Shown in pieces: positions 1 to 7,819 of a stretch of DNA of 10,864 nt. The notes below the pieces were generated by a model. It was not told where the DNA came from and did not search any database. It saw only the letters and a program-made list of their open reading frames with translations. Origin of the DNA: Euperipatoides rowelli (taxonomy: Eukaryota; Onychophora; Udeonychophora; Euonychophora; Peripatopsidae). The number at the start of each line of letters is the position of its first letter. Positions within the stretch are counted from its first letter, which is position 1. Position numbers and translations under genes: made by a program. The stretch lies in assembly GCA_003024985.2 (NCBI GenBank), contig PXIH01S0006380.1; one strand, 5' to 3'.

Positions 1-14
1 ATATATATATATAT
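1..14. repeat. (AT)n microsatellite at window edge
   Basis: Seven uninterrupted AT dinucleotides open the window. The tract may extend beyond the left edge. No function is implied. Confidence 0.9.
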
Positions 15-1082
15 TTGAAAGCTTTGAAGACCAGACACTAGTCTATGTGGGTAGCCAAGTGAATACTGGATTGTTAATAAGGCCCACATTGTTTGAATAT
101 TGGCAAATAAAAGATATTTTATCAGTGCAGGATTTACATTTTTTATGGCCCTAGGTTAGAAATAAATACGAGACCTATGTTGTGAAATACAATAATCTGG
201 AACAAAATCAAAAACTTTTTTTTTAAAATCTGTTTTTTTTTTTAAATGTATTTCTTCTATCGGGAGAATAATCATATCTTTTTCTTACAAAGTGTATTAT
301 CTTCTAGAATCGTTACAGTACTACAATTATAATTAATTCTCTTGATCTTCTAATTCCTATAACTTTCGAAATTCTTCAAATACAGGACTTAAATCGGCCT
401 TAGTCTACTCAGGAAAATTAATCGTTAGATTGGAGTCAGAAAGAAAAAAACTAAGAAACAGGGTCACATGGGGATTTAATCCCTATACTCAGTAAATATA
501 CTAGCATTACTTGGCCACTACTGTTTGCTCATGTTAAGCCACCAGGACCAATTTTTATTTTTATTTTTTTGCATATCATTGAAAGGATGCATCTAGGGTG
601 TAAATATTTTGGTAAAATATTGTTTCTTTTTGTTCGTGGTGCAGACATTTTGCTAAGCTTTTCTGAAGTCAGTTCTGTCAAATATTAACCAAGAAAATAA
701 TTAGAAGTGCAAGGATTATGGGACTTCAAAATTATGAGACCCTAAATCCCTAAGATCCTAAGCTACAACATAGTCAGCTTAAAGGTAATTCTGACACTGA
801 TTTTATGAATCAAAACTCCATTAGGACTCCCAAAATGGCAATAAAAAGCTTTTTTATTGATTTATAATTTAGATTAAGTTACTGAATAAAATTTAAATCC
901 ACAAAATTGCCAATTTGGTAAATCTTCTAAATCTATAGAAAATATAACCTCCAAAATGGCCATAAAATAAAACTCTCAATTCCAATATTTCATTGTTCAT
1001 GCTAAATACTGTAATTTATAAATGTGGCTTTATTTAAATGTAGAATAGTGTTGTTAAGCTATTTTTCATAATGGCTAAAATA
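15..1082. other. AT-rich stretch without a supported gene
   Basis: About 1.07 kb with many stops in all frames and no recognisable protein or RNA. It contains long T runs at 216-243 and a small perfect hairpin, GGGATT-T-AATCCC, at 471-483. A short phrase of the form CAAAATGGC(C/A)ATAAAA occurs twice, near 832-847 and 953-968. I saw no terminal inverted repeats or target duplications that would delimit an element. Intergenic or intronic DNA is the likeliest reading. Confidence 0.6.
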
Positions 1083-1196
1083 CATAGCAACAAAGAAAAT
1101 GCATAATTACAAATAAAATTCACACGAACAAAGAAGATTCCTAGCAACAAAGACAATTCATAACAGCAAACAAAATTCATAGCAACAAAGAAAATC
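1083..1196. repeat. 19-bp minisatellite, six copies
   Basis: Six consecutive units of exactly 19 bp start at 1083, 1102, 1121, 1140, 1159 and 1178. The consensus is close to CATAGCAACAAAGAAAATT, and a partial seventh unit begins at 1197. The first and sixth units are nearly identical and the middle ones more diverged. An 8-bp inverted pair, AATGGCTA near 1070 and TAGCCATT near 1219, brackets the block. The unit length is not a multiple of three. The minus-strand open frame over it (1034-1363) is a low-complexity hydrophobic by-product, not a credible protein. Confidence 0.9.
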
Positions 1197-1741
1197 CATA
1201 GCCAATTCGACACATGTTGTAGCCATTTTGTCAAACATAAGCAAATGGTTGTTACTGTTGTAGATAATGCACACAAGATTAAAAAGTATATTTGTTTGCT
1301 TTTATTCAAGTATAAAGACCAGGTTACTGTTATTACAAATATGCTAGCAAGCAATATTTTCATTATCTACAAAATGAAAACAAACATCAAAGTGTGGTGT
1401 CTATTGGTAAGAGTCTAGACTTCCCATGCCCATGATATATGTATATTCATTGGGGTAAATATGTCAATATGGTGGTGTAATGGTTATCCCATGTCCAGGA
1501 TATTCACTGAGGTAACTGTGTCAAGGTGTGGTCCTATAGTGATGAGAGTATAGGCTTCCCATGCCCATGACATATTTTCAATGGGGTAACTATGTCAATG
1601 TGTGATCCTCTAGTGGTGAGAGACTATGCTTTCCATGCTCATGACATATATTCACTGAGGTAACTGTGCCAAGGTGTGGTGGTCTAGTGATAAGAGTCTA
1701 GGCTTCCCATGCCAATGACATATTCATTGGGTAACTATGTC

Positions 1742-2551
1742 AAGGTGTGGTCCTCTAGTGGTGAGAGTCTAGGCTTCCTATGCCCATGACATATATTCAA
1801 TGGGGTAACTATGTCAAGGTGTGATCCTCTAGTGGTGAGAGTCTAGGCTTCCCATGCTCATGACATATATTCACTGAGGTAACTGTGTCAAGTTGTGGTG
1901 GTCTAGTGGTGAGAGTCTAGGCTTCTCATGCCCATGACATATATTCCTTGGTGTAACTATGTCAAGTTATGGTGTTCTAGTGATGTGAGTATAGGATTTC
2001 CCATACTCATGACATATATTCACTGAGGTAACTGTGCCAGGTATGGTGGTCTAGTATTAAGAGTCTAGGCATCCCATGCCCATGACATATATTCATTGGG
2101 TAACTATGTCAGGGTGTGGTCCTCTAGTGGTGAGAGTCTAGGCTTCCCATGCACATGACATATATTTACTGAGATAAATTGTGTCAAGGTATGATACTCT
2201 AGTGGTGAGAGTATAGGCTTCCCATGCCCATGACTTATATTCAATGGGATAACTATGTCAAGGTGTGATCCTCTAGTGGTGAGAGTTTATGTTTCCCATG
2301 CTCATGACATATATCCACTCAAGTAACTGTGTCAAGTTGTGGTGGTCTAGTGGTGAGAATCTAGGCTTCTCATGCCCATGACATATATTCATTTGTGTAA
2401 CTATGTCAAGGTTTGGTGGTCTACTGGTGAGAGTCTAGGCTTCCATACTCAAGACATATATTTACTGAGGTAACTGTGCCAAGGTATTGTGGTCTAGTGA
2501 TAAGAGTCTAGGCTTCCCATGCTCATGACATAAGACCGAGGTGACTGTGTC
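1742..2551 (+). repeat. Higher-order repeat block within the tRNA-like array
   Basis: Units beginning at 1742 (five units to about 2110) match, in the same order, those beginning at 2185 (five units to 2551), a spacing of about 443 bp or six units. Shared diagnostic variants are CAATGGG in the first unit, GATCCTCTAG with CTCATGAC in the second, AAGTTGTGGTGG with CTTCTCATG in the third, CCATACTCA with CTGTGCC in the fourth, and a TAAGAG variant in the fifth. The fit was made by eye, and the sixth unit (2111-2184) has no clear partner. Confidence 0.5.
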
Positions 2552-3113
2552 AAATTGTTGTGATCTAGTGGTAAGAGTCTAGGCTTCTAATGCCCATGAC
2601 ATATTCATTTGGGTAACTATGTCAGGTGTGGTGGTCTAATGGTGAGAGTGTAGACTTCCCATGCCCATGACATATATTCATTGGGAACTTTGTCAAGGTG
2701 TGGTTGTCTAGTGGTGAGAGTCTAGGCTTCCCATACTCATGACATATATTCACTGAGGTAACTATGCCAAGGTTTGGTGATCTAGTGATGAGAGTCTAGG
2801 TTTTTCATGCCCATGACATATATTCATTTGGGTAACTATGTCAGGTGTGATGGTCTAATGGTGACATGTAGACTTCCCCTGCCCATGACATATATTCATT
2901 AGGGTATCGATGCCAAGGTGTGGTCCTTTAATGGTTAGAGTCTAGGCTTCCAATGCCCATGAACATATTCACTAAGATAACTGTGTCAAGGTGTGGTGGT
3001 TTAGTGGTGAGAGTCTATACTTCCAATGCCCATGACATAAATTTTAAATGGGATAACTGTGTCATCAAGTGTTGTGATCTAGTGGTGAGAATCTAGACTT
3101 CCCATGCCCTTGG

Positions 3114-3205
3114 CATATATTTATTCACTGGGTTAACTGTGTCAAGGTATGGTGGTCTAGTGATGGGAGTCCATACCTTGAACTAGTTATCCCAGTGAAT
3201 ATATG
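3114..3205. repeat. Inverted half-unit forming a hairpin inside the array
   Basis: 3171-3205 is the reverse complement of the array phrase running from CATATATTCACTGG to TCAAGGTATGG. The forward copy lies immediately upstream at 3114-3152. The two arms are separated by about 18 bases and can pair over about 35 bp with a few mismatches. The rest of the array runs in one orientation. Confidence 0.8.
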
Positions 3206-3341
3206 TTAAGATGTGGTGTTCTAATGGGAGAGTCTAGGCTTCCCATGACCATAATTCACAAGGGTAACTGTGTCAAGGTGTGGTCTAGTGGTGAGGTCTA
3301 GTCTTCTCTTGCCCATGACTAATAATAGCTGTCCAAACTTG

Positions 3342-4607
3342 TGGAAAACCTCTACCCTTATCACAATTCCTAAAATTACCTCTCTGTTAAACTTCCAACA
3401 TCTTCAGCCTATTTAAATTACTTCTCCCATAATTAAATTATGTGAAAAACATATTCTATCTAATATTCTCCCGGTTTTAATCCCTCGACTCATCCTTTTC
3501 AATTTGGTGGAATCCCCGGCAGATCCTCTTCACAATATCTAACTATTTATATTCATAGAGTTCTTCGTGAATTACATTCCCGATCTAATTCTGTTTGTTC
3601 TATCATCACCAACTTCTCAAAGGCATTTGGCAATTTAGACCATAATGACTTTATGCAGAAATTAAGAGATCTTCTTCCACTTATTTCTGTTGTCAATTGG
3701 ATGGAATCCTTTCTCTCTTATATGACTCAACTGTTAAGGAGTAAAGGGGATCAATCATTTTCTGGCTTCCAATGTTCAAATGGTGTTCCTCAGGTGTCCG
3801 TCTTGGGAAGTTTAGTTTTTGCCATCCTTGTCAACGACGTTGCCCGTGACTGTGCTTACTATCTTAAGTTCGTCAATGACCTGACTGTTTCATGCTCCTT
3901 CGATCATAATAGTTTACTTAAACCTCAAATAATTTCCAATTCCCTTTTAAATTAAATTAACTCTGTTGATATGCCAATTAAAATTGGTAAATGCCAGTTT
4001 ATTATTCATAGTTTACAGTGTACAAACCTTGTACAACCATTACTATTGGTAATGAAGTACTTAAAAAAGTTGACATTGTCAAAGTTTTGGGAGTTTATGT
4101 GCAGAGTGGACCTCAAGTGGAATTCACAGGTGGACTATATGATTAAGAGATCAACTAGTATGCTGTTTATCCTTTATAAATTGAAACGGCTTGGTGCTTC
4201 CTCTCAAATAATGTTAGCAGCTTATATTTCATTTATTAGGTCTTTACTTGAATATTGTGCTCATGTTTGGAGCCCTGCTTTAATGATTCTTCAAGTCAAT
4301 CCGCTTGAATCTGTGCAAAGGAGAGCTGTCAAAATTATTCTGGGAAGTCTTTCTAGTGACTACCGGTATAGTTTTGCTTTGTCTCAATTTAAGATTTTGT
4401 CGCTCTCCGTCGTCGGAAAAAACTTTCTTTAGACTTTACAATTAAATTTTTTGAAGTTTTTCCTCATTTTCTTCCCTTAAAACATGGGTTTGTGTCTGGC
4501 ATAGGACTAGGAATGCTGATAAATTCATTGTTCCTTATGTGAGAACCAAACGATTCAAATCATTTCCTTTAATCTATGGTATTAATCTTTTAAATTTAAA
4601 TTTGTAA
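3342..4607 (+). pseudogene. Reverse transcriptase (ORF2 C-terminal half) pseudogene
   Basis: Recognisable blocks are spread over at least four reading-frame segments. The first (3342 to about 3497) has WK...IPK and CEK-type motifs and an in-frame stop at 3414. The second (3500 to about 4403) has QFGGIPGRSS, FSKAFGNLDH, GVPQVSVLGS, FVNDLT, LEYCAHVW and VQRRAVKIILG, with a stop at 3953-3955. The third (about 4404-4483) has RRRKKLSLDF. The fourth (about 4483-4607) has RTRNADKFIVPYVRTKRF and the terminal stop. In intact relatives the catalytic motif is (Y/F)xDD; here codon 3875-3877 is Asn, giving FVND. GVPQG has become GVPQV, and the Asp of FSKAFD is Gly. These changes, the frameshifts and the stops make the copy inactive. 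No RNase H domain is visible. The two ORFs at 3653-3955 and 3971-4432 are fragments of this one frame. Confidence 0.88.
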
Positions 4608-4783
4608 TTGATTGTTAAGCTATATAGCCTATATTATGAGTTTTTTTTTTTTTAAATTTTATTATGATTATCCCTACATTTTTATTATTTTTATATACCG
4701 GTACCCTTTTTTTTTCTTTATATATACCAGTAGCCTACTTGTAATTTTCTTTTCTCTACATTACTGATCATATATTTTTGTAA
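4608..4783 (+). other. T-rich 3' UTR of the retrotransposon
   Basis: The sequence between the RT stop codon and the terminal hairpin is dominated by T runs (4640-4653, 4708-4717) and two related phrases, ATATACCGGTACCC near 4693 and ATATACCAGTAGCC near 4723. No gene is visible. Its position directly after the RT C-terminus and before the hairpin supports the 3' UTR reading. Confidence 0.6.
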
Positions 4784-4815
4784 TAAGTCCTACATCCTTT
4801 TGGGCTAAGGACTTA
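4784..4815 (+). other. 3'-terminal stem-loop of the retrotransposon
   Basis: TAAGTCCT (4784-4791) pairs perfectly with AGGACTTA (4808-4815) around a 16-base loop. Several non-LTR clades carry a short 3' hairpin that their reverse transcriptase recognises. The position here, at the end of the UTR and just before the array resumes, fits that role, which is inferred. Confidence 0.6.
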
Positions 4816-4893
4816 TGATTCATCAACTGGGGTAACTGATTCAAAGTATGGTGTTCTAGAGTAAGAGTCAAAGTGTGGGGGTATAATGGTAAG
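4816..4893 (+). repeat. Continuation of the tRNA-like array beyond the retrotransposon
   Basis: After the hairpin, GATTCATC...CTGGGGTAACTG matches the tail of an array unit. TCAAAGTATGGTGTTCTAG and AAGAGTCAAAGTGTGG then match the next unit heads, ending with a diverged GTATAATGGTAAG. Units here are shortened and more diverged than in the main block. This is the right flank of the interrupted array. Confidence 0.75.
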
Positions 4894-4929
4894 ATCAATT
4901 TATTGGTGGTGACAAATTTGGAATGTTTA

Positions 4930-5094
4930 TTTTTTTTGTACAAAAAAAAAAACACAGGATAGTAACTTACTTTGCCATTTAAGAACTCCAAACATTTAAA
5001 TTTTTTTGTACAAAAAAAAAAAAAAAACTCACCATAGCATAGTTTCACCAGTACTTTGCTTTTTAAGAAGTTCCAAACATTGTAATTTCTAAAT
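4930..5094. repeat. Diverged tandem duplication with T(n)GTACA(n) palindromes
   Basis: Two adjacent copies start at about 4930 and 5001. Each opens with a palindrome of seven or eight T, GTAC and a run of A (11 A in the first copy, 16 in the second). Each continues to ACTTTGC(C/T)(A/T)TTTAAGAA and (C/T)TCCAAACATT. The second copy carries about 18 extra bases (CACCATAGCATAGTTTCA region). No coding capacity is evident; the long minus-strand frame across 4761-5147 is low-complexity and follows the homopolymers. Confidence 0.7.
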
Positions 5095-5110
5095 ACTGAA
5101 CAAATAAAGA

Positions 5111-5266
5111 GATGAAGAGACCTAAAGATGAAGAGGTCTATAGACAAAGAGATTTAAAGAAGAAAAAGTCTACAGATGAAGAAGTCTACAGATGGAGAGG
5201 TCTACAGATGGAGAGTTCTACAGATAAAGAGGTCTAGTTATGAAGAAGTCTACTGATGAAAACCTC
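5111..5266. repeat. 16-bp purine-rich minisatellite, about ten copies
   Basis: The consensus is GATGAAGAGGTCTACA. Well-aligned copies begin at 5111, 5175, 5191, 5207 and 5223, each 16 bp apart in the central part. More diverged copies lie at 5127-5174 and 5239-5266. The unit is not a multiple of three and no open frame is favoured. Confidence 0.9.
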
Positions 5267-5449
5267 AAGTTTCTAGTCACACTTAAGATTGTAAACAATC
5301 TCATTTGTAAATAAATGAACATATTTCACTTATGGGGAAATATATTTTGAAAAAAAAAAAAATGAAGACTAGAAATCTGCTTGTGTTCTAGGATGGAAAG
5401 ATGAAGAATGGATTAACAGCACCAAGATACTGTGATACAAAGATTTTAT
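5267..5449. other. Short unique spacer left of the large hAT element
   Basis: It contains a small hairpin, GATTG-TAAA-CAATC (5287-5300), and a 9-bp inverted pair, TTTCTAGTC (5270-5278) with GACTAGAAA (5368-5376), plus a 13-A tract. No gene is seen. Confidence 0.5.
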
Positions 5450-5457
5450 ACCAGGAG
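5450..5457. repeat. Target-site duplication, left copy (hAT element A)
   Basis: ACCAGGAG directly precedes the left terminus. ACCAGGAA directly follows the right terminus at 7820-7827. The match is 7 of 8 bases, and 8 bp is the length typical of hAT insertions. Confidence 0.8.
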
Positions 5458-5626
5458 CAGGGAGTCGAACCGGAACTGAACCTGAACCGTAAACAGGAAA
5501 AAAAAACTTTATTTTTTCTGAACCTGAACCAATAATTTTTTTTTTTCAGTGGAGCTGAACCAGAACCAAACCATTATTTTTCCCAATTGTTTTTGGGTTC
5601 AATTTGGTTCAATAATGGTTCAAGCT
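5458..5626. repeat. Left subterminal GAACC repeat cluster of element A
   Basis: GAACC occurs at 5467, 5478, 5484, 5520, 5526, 5557 and 5563. The complementary GGTTC occurs several times from about 5596 to 5621, so 5554-5626 can fold (AGCTGAACC against GGTTCAAGCT). Clustered subterminal motifs in hAT elements are known to bind transposase; that role is inferred here. Confidence 0.75.
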
Positions 5627-5639
5627 GAATAAAAGTTTT

Positions 5640-6255
5640 AATATATAAAATTGACTTATTAAATTTATATAGCTTCTAAATTTATAAGATATAAATCTAT
5701 TCTATGTGATATTGTCTGTCTGCCTGTCCGTGCACAAATATGTATTGAATCCTTTTAAGTTAGAGCCACCAATTATTAGATCATCAGGGCACTTGCTAAA
5801 GCTCTATGGTTAAAGGGTGGGGAGGGGAAACTCACAAAATTGCCAAGTCAATAAAAAAATGTCCAAGTTTAAACATTTTTTTAAAATTGGAAATAAACAA
5901 GTGATGTATTAATAATATAATTAAAGTTAGCATTTTTATATAGACTACATTGTTTTTTCAATCCATTTTACTGGTTAGTATATCCTTTATTGCTTCAATA
6001 CATCTAATATCTTGGAGGGAAATGTTTTGTTTCAACAGGGATATTTAAGTGAGCCTTGAAAAGTATAGCCATGGGCAAGATGTACTGATCTAATAGCAAA
6101 TATAACCTAGAGTGTGCAGGGTTTTTGTTGATTGTTTCAGTATATTGTAGGCTACAGTATTATATTAGTGTATTACTATTCAGTCTATTATTTATTCAGG
6201 ATAACTTAATGAAAAAAACATTATTAAAAAAATAGGTAGTATCTTAGATTCCTCC
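5640..6255. other. Element A interior, left part: no gene
   Basis: AT-rich sequence with no supported gene. A CTGTCTGCCTGTCCGTGCAC phrase at about 5715-5734 resembles low-complexity CTGT repeats common in animal genomes. A G-rich patch (GGGTGGGGAGGGG) lies at about 5815-5827. Confidence 0.5.
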
Positions 6256-6263
6256 ATCTAATT

Positions 6264-6471
6264 CAGGGTTCTTCAACCTGGTCTAGAACACCCACCAGTG
6301 GCCATTTTACGATATTTGGTGGGTGGTAATGAATTTCTACTCCCCCCCCCCCACACCTACAAAAAAAAAGCTCATAAAATCCAACATGAAGTTAAGATGG
6401 GCAGTGGCATATTGAAATCTGTGCAAATTATGTAAAAGTGGCAGTAAGCGAAAAAAAGTTGAAGAACCTTG
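6264..6471. mobile_element. Nested hAT-like MITE B (208 bp)
   Basis: The left end CAGGGTTCTTCAAC (6264-6277) pairs with the right end GTTGAAGAACCTTG (6458-6471) at 13 of 14 positions. The flanks are ATCTAATT (6256-6263) and ATCTAAAT (6472-6479), a 7/8 match of hAT length. The interior has a run of 11 C (6342-6352) and a run of A, and no coding capacity. It lies wholly inside element A, so it inserted later. Its termini differ from those of A, so it belongs to another family. Confidence 0.88.
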
Positions 6472-6479
6472 ATCTAAAT

Positions 6480-7700
6480 CTATAAATTTATGAAATATCA
6501 CTGCCAACTTACCAATATACTACTATAGCTATATTACACAGCCAGGCATATCTTACTTAGAGAAAGCTTTAATACAATCTTACATGACCAACCACATGAT
6601 ACCAAATAAAGTTTTGATACCACTTTAGATTAAAAAAGGAATCATTTTGCCCATTTCTTTGTCATCTGTATTTTATAAATGTATTAAATAGGCTTAACCA
6701 AAATTTTGTTGATTTAGCCTACTGATCCCATGTTATAGATATATATGAAATGTGGAGTAAATAAAGAAATATGTTATTCAATAAAAGTTTACCATTTATA
6801 GCAGCCAATAATCAACTGATTTTTTTTTTAATTTGAATTAATTTTAATTTAAATAAAGATTGTTTCCACCTTTTCATAAAAGTTTAGGATTCCAACACAA
6901 AAGTTGTATAGATTGCTCTTCTTGTCAAATTGAAATACAGATTTTTCATTTTGGCATTCTGTCCCAACTTCCATTTTTTAAACAGTTTTTCCTAATTTGT
7001 ACATTGTCTAAGATTACTTTGATGTATAGGATATATAGTAGCTGGCTTTAATGCTTCATGTGGCAAAAAATTTCTAGACCCAAACCTGCCAATATCAAAT
7101 CAAGTCACTTGAATTCATTGCTTGCCAAAATATTCATACATGCCAAGTGCGAATTTAATGACTAGGGAAATGCAAACAAAAAATTAATAATAACCTAAAA
7201 ACCACAGACCAACTCAAAACATGATTTTGCCAACTTTTTAAGAAATTTTCAACTTTTGAAGTGAGGGGGGGGGGGGGGTAAAGTGTTAAATTCTGTATTT
7301 TTTTTTCATTATCTGAAATAACAATAAAAGTACAGGTTTATAATAAATTCAACCCAAAATTGCACTAAGCAATAAACATAATATAAAAGGAAACTGACTA
7401 TTATTCAGGAATGGTTTCTAGAACAAAATACTTTCATTATACACATGTAACATCAATAATCATACTATCAATAAAATTCAGATAAATTAGGCTAGGACTG
7501 AGAGAATACTTTAAATAACTTTATTTTTAAACAAAAAAGGTTTGTATTAAATTTGGGATGTATTTTTTTTTTTCATAATAAAACAATAAAAGAACCGTAT
7601 TTTACTTTATTAAAACTGTACATTTTATTTTCATTACTTAAAACAGTAAATTCTATGCAATTTTTTCTAACAATTTCATTTATAATAATTTTTTAAAAAA
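6480..7700. other. Element A interior, right part: no gene
   Basis: AT-rich sequence without a recognisable protein. The only plus-strand ORF of note (6860-7051) has no motif I recognise. A 14-G homopolymer lies at 7265-7278. No transposase remnant was seen in any frame. Confidence 0.55.
7265..7278. repeat. Poly-G tract (14 G)
   Basis: An uninterrupted run of 14 G in otherwise AT-rich DNA inside element A. It could form a G-rich secondary structure. Its exact length is prone to sequencing error. Confidence 0.9.
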
Positions 7701-7704
7701 ATTT

Positions 7705-7819
7705 GTTGAACCGGAACCGAACCATTATTTTGTAAAAAGAGTGAACCGGAACCGAAACAAAATATAAGAATTTCTGTGAACCTGAACCGAACCATTATAA
7801 ATTTTGGTTCGACTCCCTG
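7705..7819. repeat. Right subterminal GAACC repeat cluster of element A
   Basis: It holds GAACCGGAACCGAACC-type repeats at 7708-7723, 7743-7755 and about 7777-7793. The 24-bp block 7708-7731 matches 5557-5580 at 22 of 24 positions in the same orientation. Apart from the terminal 14 bp, the two ends are thus related mainly as direct, not inverted, repeats. Confidence 0.8.

Larger units (their letters stand above)
1388..3320 (+). repeat. tRNA-like ~74-bp tandem array (satellite), about 27 units
   Basis: Roughly 27 head-to-tail, diverged units, mostly 70-76 bp long. Each typically reads: a G-rich start (GGTGTGG), then TGGTCTAGTGGTGAGAGTC, then TAGGCTTCCCATGCCCATGA, then CATATATTCA, then a GGGGTAACTATGTC-type end. 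The TGGTCTAGTGG part fits a Pol III A box and the D-arm typical of tRNA-Glu/Gly. TTCCCAT, flanked by mostly pairing TAGGC/GCCCA, looks like an anticodon arm with U33, CCC and A37. The next TTC lies 16 nt after CCC, the spacing expected for a T-loop. Acceptor and T stems do not pair and no B box survives, so these are not functional tRNAs. A tRNA or tRNA-SINE origin is inferred; the tandem structure itself is directly visible. Confidence 0.85.
3321..4815 (+). mobile_element. 5'-truncated CR1/Jockey-like non-LTR retrotransposon copy
   Basis: A degraded fragment holding the reverse-transcriptase domain, the C-terminal part of ORF2 and a T-rich 3' UTR that ends in a perfect 8-bp stem-loop. The endonuclease domain and 5' UTR are missing, as is usual after incomplete target-primed reverse transcription. 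The copy lies inside the tRNA-like array: the left flank ends at CCCATGACT and the right flank resumes with ATTCATC...GGGGTAACTG, the next part of the same repeat unit. Exact ends are uncertain by about 10 bases. ATGACT on the left and ATGATT on the right might be a weak target duplication. The clade call rests on remembered RT motifs and needs a database comparison. Confidence 0.8.
5458..7819. mobile_element. Non-autonomous hAT-like DNA transposon A (2,362 bp)
   Basis: The left end CAGGGAGTCGAACC (5458-5471) is the exact reverse complement of the right end GGTTCGACTCCCTG (7806-7819). A 7/8 matching 8-bp duplication flanks both ends. The CAGGG start and duplication length point to the hAT superfamily. 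The interior is AT-rich and holds no frame resembling a transposase: no BED zinc finger and no RW/C-terminal dimerisation motif is seen, and the longest ORF there (6860-7051, 63 codons) is unremarkable. The copy therefore depends on transposase from elsewhere. A second hAT-like MITE is inserted at 6264-6471, so the original length was nearer 2,150 bp. Single mismatches in the duplication suggest an old insertion. Confidence 0.88.

Noticed and set aside
1034-1363. Minus-strand 109-codon hydrophobic ORF
   Set aside because: It runs across the 19-bp minisatellite, and its repeated LLL/IFFV composition is a by-product of that repeat. No family is recognised.
1388-3320. Functional tRNA gene cluster
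   Set aside because: Acceptor and T stems do not pair and there is no intact B box in any unit I checked, so no unit should fold as a working tRNA.
1388-3320. CRISPR array
   Set aside because: Repeats are contiguous, diverged and about 74 bp, without unique spacers, in a clearly eukaryotic setting.
4761-5147. Minus-strand 128-codon ORF
   Set aside because: It crosses the retrotransposon hairpin, the array remnant and two poly-A/poly-T palindromes. Its Phe/Lys-rich runs simply translate those homopolymers.
6860-7051. 63-codon ORF inside hAT element A as transposase remnant
   Set aside because: It shows no zinc-finger ligand pattern or hAT catalytic motif and is short enough to be chance.
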